Shown: in pieces, positions 51,085 through 59,560 of the stretch
Layout: every line of letters begins with the position of its first letter
Position numbering within the stretch: position 1 is the stretch's first letter
Assembly: GCA_964504285.1 (NCBI GenBank)
Contig: CAZDDZ010000005.1
Coordinates: forward strand, 1 to 64,000
Direction of reading: 5' to 3'
DNA: 64,000 nt
Origin: Pseudoflavonifractor sp964504285
Lineage (GTDB): Bacteria; Bacillota; Clostridia; Oscillospirales; Oscillospiraceae
Notes under the pieces: generated by a model
The model's database searches: none
What the model was told of the DNA's origin: nothing
Seen by the model: the letters and a program-made list of their open reading frames with translations, nothing else
Program-made: the position numbers and the translations under genes

Positions 51085-52359
51085 TCACATTGAAACCTGA
51101 AAAGTAAATACTCCACGGTTTGCTGAAAACCGATAAACACCCTCATACTTGTCTATCACGTGAATCATGCTTTTCACACCGATTCCGTGTCCTTTGCTGT
51201 GGGAAACAGGCACACCCTGTTCAAATATAGGCTCCATGGCGTAACTGTTAGCAATATGCAGGCAGAGCTTATTGCTTTTTTCATACATGCGAAGTTGGAT
51301 ATACCGCGCCTCGTGATTAGGAACGTCTGTACAAGCGTTGATTGCGTTTTCAAGCGCGTTGGCCAGCAGACTGCAAAGATCGGTAATATGAAATCTGCCG
51401 AAATTTGATGCAGAAATATTTACCTCAATGGCAATCCCTTTTTCTCTTGCCTTACTGACATAGGCAGAGAGAATTAAGTTGACAGGCTCGTTTGGAGAAT
51501 ACTGCACCAGCTTCATGTTATCCAAATCATAAAAGGTTTGCTTTATGTATACGGCGGCTTCTTCTAATTTGTTTTCGGAAATACAGGCGTTTAAATAGTT
51601 TAAATGGTGCCGTAAATCATGGCGATAAATTGCAAAGTTTTTGTCAGCTACTTTTAGCTGCTCTATCTGCTTTGTAGCGGCCCCCAGCTGAGCAGAAGCA
51701 AGGTTTTGTGCGTTTGTAAGGTCTGCCTTTTCTGACACCATTTTGAAAATCAGCACTAAAAGCAGATAGGCAACCAAAACGATCAGCTGAGGAAGCTGCA
51801 GTATAAAATATCGTTTACTTATTATAATATCGGCTATCTGATATTGGGTTAGCGAATAGCTATAAACATAATAAAGCAGCGGCACGGTAGTAAACAGGAG
51901 AAAGATTTGGTTATCCGCAAAAGCGAGCATTTGATTAAAGGGCTTTTTGAAAAATTTATATATCAGAAGAATAAAAAAGAGATAGCAAAGCAGATAAATC
52001 CACACGGGGGGTACAAAAAAGTATCGAAGGACAGATATTAAAGTCATGACCGGTGATGAGAAGAATACCGTTGTTAAAAGCACAAAAAGCAGTTTAATGC
52101 CTCGGTATTTTGACACGATCATAAACAGAACATATACCGGTAACTGAGTCAGCAGCAAATAATACCGTCCGTAATGCTGATAACCCAACAGCACCTGTGC
52201 CAATATGTTAAAGATTAAAAATCCTAAGAAGAATAGGATGCCGGCAATGTTTCGCTTTGCAGAAAGTTTTTTGGGCTGCACATCCAGCAGTAAATACATT
52301 GTGGCACAGGCGTAAAACAGCAAAGCCGTTGAGGAAGCGATCCATTTCAGGTTTGCCAT
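51085..52359 (-). CDS. GHKL sensor histidine kinase, AgrC-like
   Basis: A 424-residue kinase. Six or seven membrane helices fill residues 1-210, followed by a coiled linker, the H-box YRHDLRHHLNYLNA with phospho-His near residue 247 and a GHKL-type ATPase domain (LLANALENAINACTD, N box; HSKGHGIGVKSM, G box). AgrC-like kinases sense peptides or other ligands at the membrane. The partner LytTR regulator is directly upstream with no gap. No agrB or agrD gene is visible nearby, so the ligand is not the usual self-made cyclic peptide, or its genes lie elsewhere. Confidence 0.88.
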   Translation of the reverse strand: MANLKWIASSTALLFYACATMYLLLDVQPKKLSAKRNIAGILFFLGFLIFNILAQVLLGYQHYGRYYLLLTQLPVYVLFMIVSKYRGIKLLFVLLTTVFFSSPVMTLISVLRYFFVPPVWIYLLCYLFFILLIYKFFKKPFNQMLAFADNQIFLLFTTVPLLYYVYSYSLTQYQIADIIISKRYFILQLPQLIVLVAYLLLVLIFKMVSEKADLTNAQNLASAQLGAATKQIEQLKVADKNFAIYRHDLRHHLNYLNACISENKLEEAAVYIKQTFYDLDNMKLVQYSPNEPVNLILSAYVSKAREKGIAIEVNISASNFGRFHITDLCSLLANALENAINACTDVPNHEARYIQLRMYEKSNKLCLHIANSYAMEPIFEQGVPVSHSKGHGIGVKSMIHVIDKYEGVYRFSANRGVFTFQVSM

Positions 52360-53076
52360 CTATGCCTCCTCCATCTGAAAGGCCAAATAGCGGTCCTTTA
52401 TTTCGGTGGCACGCCTTTTGGCCATGGGGAGTGTGGTTTTTGTTTGCAGCTGTATTTCTGTATTTTTAATGGTGTTGATGTACTGCATATTTACAACGTA
52501 GGAACGGTGCGGCTGTACAAATTGGCTATATAACAATAACTCAGCACAAACCTCGGAAAACTGGGAAATACATTCCACTACTTTGCCGGAAGCTAAGTAA
52601 TAAAGAACTCGTCTGTCCAATACCTCCACATAGGTAAGCAGGGATAGCTGTATCCGCTCGATGCCGTCATTGCTTTTCACAACAATGGCCTCCGCATGTT
52701 CTTTGGCTGAGGAGTCTATAATGTCATCCAGGGCGAAGAACAGCTTTTCTTTAGTAACGGGCTTGAGTAAATAGTTGCATGCCTTGACCGAGTAGCTCTC
52801 TATGGCGAATTCCGGTGAGGAGGTCAGAAATGCAATCTGTGCTACCTTATCAAAGCTGCGGATTTCCCGGGCTGTTTCCATGCCGTTTACCGCCGGCATA
52901 ATGACATCCAGAAGATAGAGGTCATATGTGCCGCTTTTCGCTGTGGCCAAAAGCTCGGTGGCGCTATAAAAGGCTTTATAAAATACAGGCGCATTTCGCT
53001 CCTGTATATAGCAATCTAAAATAGCCGAAATGTGGAGCAGTTCGTCTTTGTTATCATCACAAATTGCAATTTTCAT
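52360..53076 (-). CDS. LytTR-family response regulator, AgrA-like
   Basis: A 238-residue regulator with receiver acids CDDN, phospho-Asp at about residue 57 (LYLLDVIMPAVNG), conserved Lys in LLKPVTKEKL, and a C-terminal LytTR DNA-binding domain (LTYVEVLDRRVLYYLASGKVVE, FVQPHRSYVVNMQYI). It works with the downstream kinase. The divergent 109-residue gene is a likely target. Confidence 0.9.
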   Translation of the reverse strand: MKIAICDDNKDELLHISAILDCYIQERNAPVFYKAFYSATELLATAKSGTYDLYLLDVIMPAVNGMETAREIRSFDKVAQIAFLTSSPEFAIESYSVKACNYLLKPVTKEKLFFALDDIIDSSAKEHAEAIVVKSNDGIERIQLSLLTYVEVLDRRVLYYLASGKVVECISQFSEVCAELLLYSQFVQPHRSYVVNMQYINTIKNTEIQLQTKTTLPMAKRRATEIKDRYLAFQMEEA

Positions 53077-53283
53077 AGAAAATTACCTCGGCAGTAAAAT
53101 TAAAAATACGACGATATTTTAATAAATGATACCATACATTTATTGATGTTTCCACCGTCAACTGACCATTCATGCCGAAAAAATTCCCACTCGTACAAAT
53201 AGCCCCAAATTTTATTTAAAAGTGCTACTCTAAGAATTACACAAGTTAGGCTATATAAAAGTTAGGGAAAAGGCGGTGAAAGG

Positions 53284-53613
53284 TTGAGCACATGGATGGC
53301 ATACACCATTGCGGCAGTCAGTACAACAGCACTGATTGCCTTGTGGTTTTGGGTGGCACGAAGGGAGTTATATGCAAAGCAAAGCATGGTGGAGGCTGCA
53401 GAACGCCAGTTTACCGCCAGCCGCAACGAATACAATCGAGTTAAGGATGGGCCCGAGCAAGCAAAGGCGCAGGAAATTCTGAAAAGAAGTCAAAGCGTAT
53501 ACAGACAGGCCATAGGAATTTTTAACAGCACCCTGCGTAAGCCGTGGAATGCGATTCCGGCGTTGTTTCTGGGCTTTCGGCAAAAAAGTGAGGATTACAC
53601 CGGTCAGGCTTAA
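53284..53613 (+). CDS. Small membrane-anchored protein, 109 residues
   Basis: The start is probably TTG 53284 behind AGGCGGTG; ATG 53296 is the alternative. An N-terminal helix (WMAYTIAAVSTTALIALWFWVA) is followed by a Glu/Arg/Gln-rich helical, probably coiled-coil region (QSMVEAAERQFTASRNEYNRVKDGPEQAKAQEILKRSQSVYRQA). LemA-like by appearance: one helix, then a helical body with YN.V. The tail ends DYTGQA, shared with the fragment at the left window edge. It is divergent from the AgrA/AgrC-like pair, with repeated GTTAGG at 53245 and 53261 in its promoter region. Confidence 0.6.
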   Translation: MSTWMAYTIAAVSTTALIALWFWVARRELYAKQSMVEAAERQFTASRNEYNRVKDGPEQAKAQEILKRSQSVYRQAIGIFNSTLRKPWNAIPALFLGFRQKSEDYTGQA

Positions 53614-53620
53614 GTGAGCC

Positions 53621-53800
53621 ATGCAAACCCCCTTCACGGATGTATCGGAAACGGCCTGCTATTATGGGGTTGTGCGTTGGGCCTTGGCCAATGGAATTAC
53701 CGACGGCACAGGCAAGACCACCTTTAGTTTCAATCAAAGCTGTACTCGTGCCCAGGCTGTGACCTTCCTCTATCGTCAGCAAGCAGACTCCGCGAAATAA
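53621..53800 (+). pseudogene. Orphan SLH-domain fragment
   Basis: A 59-codon frame encodes a single S-layer-homology domain (FTDVSETACYYGVVRWALANGITDG, FSFNQSCTRAQAVTFLYRQ). SLH domains act in threes and need a signal peptide; neither is present and there is no good ribosome site. It is probably the 3' remnant of a lost surface-protein gene. It lies just after the 109-residue gene and before its terminator. Confidence 0.65.
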
Positions 53801-53856
53801 AAAAGAGGCTGTGAAGTACGGAAGTTTTAAAACTTCCGTACTTCACAGCCTCTTTT
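53801..53856. terminator. Perfect 28-bp inverted repeat, bidirectional terminator
   Basis: AAAAGAGGCTGTGAAGTACG... and its exact complement meet with almost no loop, with A and T runs at the outer ends. It terminates transcription from the 109-residue gene/SLH remnant. Confidence 0.85.
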
Positions 53857-53870
53857 TGTCGAAAATATGA

Positions 53871-53970
53871 CTATGCTGTGAAAATAGATGAGTGCCAAAC
53901 ACCCATGAATTTGCCTTTTTCCGTCAGGGCAGCGCCAAATTCCCTTATGTGTCAGCATGGCTGCAATATC
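53871..53970. repeat. Truncated, degenerate family A element (A9)
   Basis: Matches the left half of family A through CCCATGAATTTGCC, CCGTCAGGGCAGCGCCAA and GTCAGCATGGCTGCAA, but both ends are lost. Confidence 0.55.
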
Positions 53971-54032
53971 ATGGACGATCTTTATTAATGAGGGCATGAC
54001 CCCGGTGGCGGTTTGGCTGTTAAAAAAACGAG

Positions 54033-57000
54033 TTACTCCATGTAATGATGGGGATGCCTTTTTTCGTCCCGGGCTCTTGCGATCATCCAGATGATTGCTG
54101 CCGTAATGAGCAGGGCGAGAATGGTATTAATTACCAGCAGACACACTTGCCAGGGGGCCATAGAGGACTGAATGACAGAGCCGGGCGTAGCCCCCTGGGT
54201 CAGATTTGAGTTTACAGTGGTGTAGCAGATGTTTTTAATAGCGCGGCGCAGAAGGGTCTGACCTGTGGGGGAGGAGTAGTCCTGCACATGGGCTTTCTTG
54301 CCATAGGAGGTGGACATCAGCAGGTCACAGCCGGAGCGCAGCATTTTATCCACCCGGGAGTCATTGCTGTTAAGCCCCATGTCCGAAATAATGGTGCCCT
54401 GAAAGCCCCACTCACCCCGCACCACACAGGTCAGCAATTCGTAGTTTGTTGAGGACCAGTCGGCTCCAACGGCGCAGTCGGCCGTCATAATAAAGTCGCC
54501 TGCCCGCATGGTGCGGGAGCGGAGTGCACCCTCCTCATCGGAGATGTACCAAATGGTTTTCATAGCGGTGTTTAGGGCCAGCTCAAAGGGCTTTAGATAA
54601 ATTTCGCGCAGCGCCTGCTCTGTCAGCCAATTGGCGGTGTGGGGATTGCGGTGACCCTCCGCCTCCATCAGCACAAAGTGCTTGACCGAGCAGTAGACGC
54701 CCGCATCTCCGCCCCCGGACAAAATCTGCGCGCCGAGATAACCGCCCAGAACGCCGTCCTCGCTAAAGTATTCGGCGGTTCGTCCGCCGAAGGGAGAGCG
54801 GTGGGTATTGAGGGCAGGGGCGTACCAGCCGTTGATGCCAAGGACCAGAGCCTCCTGACCCACCATGTAGCCAAAGTCGTACATAAGCGGCTGGTTCCAG
54901 GTGGCCGCCATCACGGGGGCGGAGGGGTAACCGCAGGCACCGCTTAGCCAGTTGCGACCCAGCTGATCAGGCTGGGTCAGGCCCTGGGGGCCATCCCGCT
55001 CCACCGATTCCGGCTTGCCCACGGCATCCAGCCGACCTGTCCCGTATGCGCTTTCGAACAGGCATTGCCGAATTCGCTCGGCATCGGAAAGGGTGAGCTG
55101 ATCCAGCAGCATATCCCACATGGGGTCATAGTAGCTTCGTCCCCGCAAATCCGCCAGCACAATGCCGTTGTCGGCCTTGGCGGTGGGAGCCTGCCCGCTG
55201 TAAACCAGGCTGCCCGGCTGGTTGCCCAGCTTACCGTCTGCGGAAAAATCATACTTGGTGGAATCGGAAGCGGCAACCCAGGAGATGACTCTTTTGGAGG
55301 CCGTACGGTCGGTAACGCTGGGGGCGGAGGGTTGGGTTCCCGCCCAGTCCTTGCGGGAGAGGAGGGTTGCGCTGCTCACGGCGGGGCTTGTCATATAGGT
55401 GTTAATTTGCTCAAACTGATTGGTTGCGGCCCGGTAGGTGTCCTGACCCACCGCGCGGCTGGCAGGATAGCCCAGGGAATGGCCGTTTTCGTCAAGCTGG
55501 GATTGGGCGGCGACCTCCGCGTGGCGGGGATTGCTGTTGTCGTACCATATAGTGGCGGGCACCTGGGTAGTTTTAGATGCGAGAATCTGGTGGGAGTTGG
55601 CGCGAATGGAGAGGGTATATTCGCCGGATTCCAGCACATAGCACCCTACTGTGCCATCGCCGTTACTGCGGGTGTAGCAGTAGGAGGCCATGTCTTCCTT
55701 GAGGAAGGAAAGGTGCACGTCCTCGTATTCGCCGGGAGCGAGAAGCCCGGTTTTTGCAAAGCCCACCAGCACCGCCGTAGGCTTTTCGATGCTGTACTGC
55801 CGGTCAAAATCGGTATAGGGGGAAGTAAAATAGAGCTGTACCACGTCCTTGCCGGAGTATGTGCCGCCTATATTTTTTACACGCACGGTCATGGAAATTT
55901 TGCTGCCATGGTCGAAAAAGGAAATAATCTGCTGGGAAAAGTCTGTATAAGAAAGCCCATAGCCAAAGGGGTAGAGTACACCGTCCTTGCGGTTATAATA
56001 GTCGGTCAAATACCCGATGTCGTATGCGGTTTCGTAATATTTATAGCCGAGATAAACCCCCTCCTCATACTCGTGGAAGGGGGTATTGGCGTTTTCTTCC
56101 CAGGAATAGTTGCCCACAAGGGTGGTTTGGGCGTTGCGGTAAACAAAAGCGTCGGTGCCGTCGTCGTGGTTTGGAAAGGTGGGGGCCTTTTTAAAATCCG
56201 CAGGGTAAAGGTCGGGAAGTCGGCCGGAGGGAACCACTTTGCCCGCCAAAATTTCGCCCAGGGATTGGTAGCCGGAGCTGCCCGTGCCCCCCGTCCATAC
56301 AATGGCGCTGATTTTCTCGTCGTCCTCCAGCTGGGTGATCTGCATGGGAGCTGAGCTGACCAGCACCACCACCACCCGGCGGCAATAGGCCTTGGCAAAG
56401 GCAAGGGTCTCCAGCTCGGCGGCGGTAGGGGCGAGCATGTGGGGGGTTTTATCAGTATAAACCCCGGTAGCCGCGTCAAGATTTTCGCCGGTCTGGCGGC
56501 CGAGAAAGACCACACCAACTGTTCCCTTGCAGGAAAATTCGGTGCCCCGGTACACGCTGCTGTCAAACTCGAACAGAGTGGAGGATACCCGGTCTGTGCG
56601 GTGAAGGGGATCGACAGAAACAATATTAGGGTTGGCTGCTAAGTCCTGATTGGCGGAAAGCGCCCCCCAAAGGCGCTCCTCTAAAAAAGTGTTTATATTG
56701 TGAAAGACCATGGAAATACCCTGCTGCGGGGTAACAAGATAGTCCTCGGAGGTGCCTATGGCGGCAGAGCCTGTTCCGCCGTAGAAGGGGGCGACGTACC
56801 GCAGACCCAGGGGAGAAATTTTGGTATCGGGGGGGAGGGGGAGTACCCCGTTGTTTTTTAGAAGGACAATGCCCTCGTCGCTGATGCGTTTGGAAACCTG
56901 AATGGCGGCGGCACGAGACTCCCCGGTGTTGGTATAGAGCTGGGGGTAATAGTTGGCCAGCGACCGGGGAATGCGGCCCAGGCTGGTAATGGTCTTTTGA

Positions 57001-57143
57001 CCCTTGCCAAACAGAGTGTCCAGCGAGGAGGGGTGAAGGCTCACGCCCACATTAATGGTTATGGATAGGGACAGGGTCAGGGCCAGAATGGGAATGAGGA
57101 TGCGCCTAAACTTTCGATTGCTCATTTTAGAACGGTAATTCAT
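54033..57143 (-). CDS. Membrane-anchored GH3 glycosidase with permuted domain order
   Basis: A 1036-residue glycoside hydrolase family 3 protein with the C-terminal (alpha/beta sandwich) domain first. There is an N-terminal helix (about 14-35), sandwich-domain motifs ISDEGIVLLKNNGVLPLP and GEILAGKVVPSGRLPD at 85-330, an FnIII-like domain at about 410-540, then the TIM-barrel domain at about 680-960. The nucleophile is Asp at about residue 921 in GTIISDMG, with substrate-binding CSVKHF and HRNPHTANW. A second membrane helix closes the protein. Permuted GH3 beta-glucosidases are known from rumen Bacillota. It is the last gene of a LytTR-kinase-GH3 operon and overlaps the kinase by 4 bases. Confidence 0.9.
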   Translation of the reverse strand: MNYRSKMSNRKFRRILIPILALTLSLSITINVGVSLHPSSLDTLFGKGQKTITSLGRIPRSLANYYPQLYTNTGESRAAAIQVSKRISDEGIVLLKNNGVLPLPPDTKISPLGLRYVAPFYGGTGSAAIGTSEDYLVTPQQGISMVFHNINTFLEERLWGALSANQDLAANPNIVSVDPLHRTDRVSSTLFEFDSSVYRGTEFSCKGTVGVVFLGRQTGENLDAATGVYTDKTPHMLAPTAAELETLAFAKAYCRRVVVVLVSSAPMQITQLEDDEKISAIVWTGGTGSSGYQSLGEILAGKVVPSGRLPDLYPADFKKAPTFPNHDDGTDAFVYRNAQTTLVGNYSWEENANTPFHEYEEGVYLGYKYYETAYDIGYLTDYYNRKDGVLYPFGYGLSYTDFSQQIISFFDHGSKISMTVRVKNIGGTYSGKDVVQLYFTSPYTDFDRQYSIEKPTAVLVGFAKTGLLAPGEYEDVHLSFLKEDMASYCYTRSNGDGTVGCYVLESGEYTLSIRANSHQILASKTTQVPATIWYDNSNPRHAEVAAQSQLDENGHSLGYPASRAVGQDTYRAATNQFEQINTYMTSPAVSSATLLSRKDWAGTQPSAPSVTDRTASKRVISWVAASDSTKYDFSADGKLGNQPGSLVYSGQAPTAKADNGIVLADLRGRSYYDPMWDMLLDQLTLSDAERIRQCLFESAYGTGRLDAVGKPESVERDGPQGLTQPDQLGRNWLSGACGYPSAPVMAATWNQPLMYDFGYMVGQEALVLGINGWYAPALNTHRSPFGGRTAEYFSEDGVLGGYLGAQILSGGGDAGVYCSVKHFVLMEAEGHRNPHTANWLTEQALREIYLKPFELALNTAMKTIWYISDEEGALRSRTMRAGDFIMTADCAVGADWSSTNYELLTCVVRGEWGFQGTIISDMGLNSNDSRVDKMLRSGCDLLMSTSYGKKAHVQDYSSPTGQTLLRRAIKNICYTTVNSNLTQGATPGSVIQSSMAPWQVCLLVINTILALLITAAIIWMIARARDEKRHPHHYME

Positions 57144-58489
57144 ACAGACCCTCCTTGAGACAGGCCCACATCCGAGAGCGGGAAAAGAATATTCAGGTTA
57201 AACACATGATCTTTAGGCTCAAACACAATATTTCCGCCGTATTTTTCCACAATCATGACCATGCTTTTAATGCCGAAGCCGTGGTAGTCCTTGTCTGGGC
57301 TGGCGGTGACGGGAAGGCCGCCCGCCATCCGGATTTCCCCGCCATAGTAGTTGTGAGAGTTAATGGAGAGCAGCTCCCCCTCGGCTTTAATGGTGATGCC
57401 GATGACACGCATGTCCCGCTCCAATTTAATGACGGTTTGAATGGCGTTGTCCAGAAGGTTTCCGAACAGGGAGTAAATGTCGGTGTCACTCATAAAGTTT
57501 AGCTTTTCGCCGTCAATCATGTAGCTGACAAAAATGTCATTTTTGTTGCAGTACAGGCTTTTTTCAGCCAAAATAATGTCCAGAGCCTGATTCCCGGTCT
57601 TTACAATAGAGTCGTAGATGGTAATGGTGTCCTCAATTTCCTCCAGAGTGGCTTCATCAATGGCGCCCTTTTTGCTTATGGTGCGGATTTGGTGTTTGAG
57701 GTCGTGGCATTTCATATTGATGAGGTCGATGGTCTCCTTGGTTACATGGAACTGCTTTTGCTCCTGCCGCCACATTTGATAGACAATACCCAGCTCATTT
57801 TCCAGACTTTTTCGCAGCAGCAGCTCAAACTGCATAACCAAAACCGAGATGGTACAGATAATGTTGGTCAGGGAGGCGGCCAAATAGTAAATCATGTCCA
57901 GATTTTCGTATTTTCGATAAATTACAAAGGCATTAAGTACAATTTCCACCAAGACAATCAGCACAATCAGTACCAGCAAAAAGGGACTCTTGATGGTAAG
58001 ATCCTCGTTGCGCTTGATTTTATCTCCGAACAGGTAAAAAATCGCCCAGTATACCAGGGCATAAACCTGAATGGAAATCAGCGCGTTCAGAGGGTTAAAG
58101 TCACTAACCGCGGTGGCGCTGTATAACTGTACAGACTGGTTAAAGCCGGTAAGTGTGATGAGCAGATCGTAGCACACCGAGGCAAGATGCTGCATACTGT
58201 ACCCGGCCACGGTGCAAAACAGACAGCTTCTCCAATTGATGTCATAGCACAGCTTGGTTGTTACAATGGTCAGAACGAAAAAGCAGGAAAACATGAAGGA
58301 GGTGTACAGGGCGTTATAGTACACAATAGGAAAGAAAAATACAAAGGCAAAGCTTAAAAGGGTACAAACGCACATACGGAGTGGGTAGTTTGGCTTTTTG
58401 TTCAGGCGAAATAAAAAGAGACTTTGCGCAATAATCAGGTTTACCATAAAGACCAGTTTATAGAGGAAAAGACTTGAAATTTCCGGCAT
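57140..58489 (-). CDS. GHKL sensor histidine kinase coupled to GH3 gene
   Basis: A 449-residue kinase with six or so membrane helices (residues 5-230), H-box MKCHDLKHQIRTI with phospho-His near residue 262, and GHKL ATPase domain (SLFGNLLDNAIQTV, DYHGFGIKSMV). Its start overlaps the regulator stop by one base (TAATG) and its stop overlaps the GH3 start (ATGA), so all three are coupled. It probably senses a peptide or sugar that reports substrate for the glycosidases. Confidence 0.88.
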   Translation of the reverse strand: MPEISSLFLYKLVFMVNLIIAQSLFLFRLNKKPNYPLRMCVCTLLSFAFVFFFPIVYYNALYTSFMFSCFFVLTIVTTKLCYDINWRSCLFCTVAGYSMQHLASVCYDLLITLTGFNQSVQLYSATAVSDFNPLNALISIQVYALVYWAIFYLFGDKIKRNEDLTIKSPFLLVLIVLIVLVEIVLNAFVIYRKYENLDMIYYLAASLTNIICTISVLVMQFELLLRKSLENELGIVYQMWRQEQKQFHVTKETIDLINMKCHDLKHQIRTISKKGAIDEATLEEIEDTITIYDSIVKTGNQALDIILAEKSLYCNKNDIFVSYMIDGEKLNFMSDTDIYSLFGNLLDNAIQTVIKLERDMRVIGITIKAEGELLSINSHNYYGGEIRMAGGLPVTASPDKDYHGFGIKSMVMIVEKYGGNIVFEPKDHVFNLNILFPLSDVGLSQGGSV

Positions 58490-59205
58490 TATATTCCACC
58501 GCCCAAATAATCGTTGACGGCCTGGACAAAGACTTTTTTTCTGGGCCTGCTGATTTGCAGTTCATCCCCGTCCACAAGAACCAACTGGCCCCGGATGGCG
58601 CGGACATAGCCCAAATTCACCAGGTAGCAGCTGTTACAGCGGACAAAGACCTTGTCGCTGAGGACGGACTCTACCTCCTTAAGATTCCCATAGGCTTTGA
58701 TGAGGCCGGTGGTGGTGTGGTAAACCATCTTGTGCCCGGATATTTCAATGTACTTGATTTGGGAGGAGGCCACCCGAAAAAATCCCTCGGAGGTGGAGAC
58801 CACCACCTCGGTGTCCCGGTTGCTGCTGAGCTTATTTAACGCCCGCTGAATTTTTAGGGCAAAGTTGGAGTAGGAAACCGGCTTTACCACAAAGTCAAAT
58901 GCACCTACCTCATACCCGCGCACGGCAAACTGCGCCATGTTGGTGACAAAGATAATGGTGGTGATCTCGTCCATTTCCCTCAGCTTAAAGGCGGCCTCCA
59001 TTCCGTTCATATGGGGGAGCATAATGTCCAGAAGCACAAGGTCATAAATGGGACAATATTTGCCTAAAAACTGCTCTGCGCTCCCGAAGTGGGTAATTTG
59101 AAATTGAATATCTTTCTCCTTGGCATATTGTTCAAAATGCGCTCTGAGCTTGTCGGCCTCGGCTTGGTCATCCTCCACAATGGCTACCTTTCGCACCATG
59201 GTCAT
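58489..59205 (-). CDS. LytTR-family response regulator of the GH3 operon
   Basis: A 238-residue regulator with receiver acids VEDDQ, phospho-Asp at about residue 60 (LVLLDIMLPHMNG), VVKPVSYSNF and a C-terminal LytTR domain (IKYIEISGHKMVYHTT, FVRCNSCYLVNLGYV). The ATG at 59205 follows GAGGAGG; a second ATG two codons later is possible. It is the first gene of the operon and divergent from the GH3 lipoprotein gene, so it may control both directions. Confidence 0.9.
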   Translation of the reverse strand: MTMVRKVAIVEDDQAEADKLRAHFEQYAKEKDIQFQITHFGSAEQFLGKYCPIYDLVLLDIMLPHMNGMEAAFKLREMDEITTIIFVTNMAQFAVRGYEVGAFDFVVKPVSYSNFALKIQRALNKLSSNRDTEVVVSTSEGFFRVASSQIKYIEISGHKMVYHTTTGLIKAYGNLKEVESVLSDKVFVRCNSCYLVNLGYVRAIRGQLVLVDGDELQISRPRKKVFVQAVNDYLGGGI

Positions 59206-59479
59206 CGCTCCTCCTCGTATGGGCAGCCCCCAATGTGTTGTCTATTCTACCCAATCTCTTTTCTCATTTCTATCATAGATTTGGAAGGGGGTCAATCCCT
59301 TCATCGTGTTTCAGTACACAATGCAACACCAGTAGGCATTGACGAAAGTGTAAAAATAAAAGTCTTTGATTTGGCACTATTACCAAAAAAGATGTGCTGA
59401 GGGACAAGCGTGTGTGCAATTTGTGTATTGGAAAACGCAGAGTAAGTTTTTTTGTGGATTGAAAACTTTTTATATGTTA

Positions 59480-59521
59480 TGGTACGAGCACGGCAAAAGA
59501 AATTGTCATAAGCTTGTACCA
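59480..59521. promoter_or_regulatory. Inverted repeat in the divergent GH3/regulator promoter region
   Basis: TGGTACGAGC (59480-59489) and GCTTGTACCA (59512-59521) are near-perfect inverted repeats 40 bases before the GH3 lipoprotein start. It could be a regulator site or a leader hairpin. The rest of 59206-59560 is AT-rich, with no further gene. Confidence 0.4.
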
Positions 59522-59560
59522 ATTTTTATCGGCAAACAAAATTTGGAGAGGAGATTGTAA

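Noticed and set aside
55065..56354. A 429-codon plus-strand frame inside the GH3 gene
   Set aside because: Antisense shadow of the GH3 coding sequence; no domain and no ribosome site.
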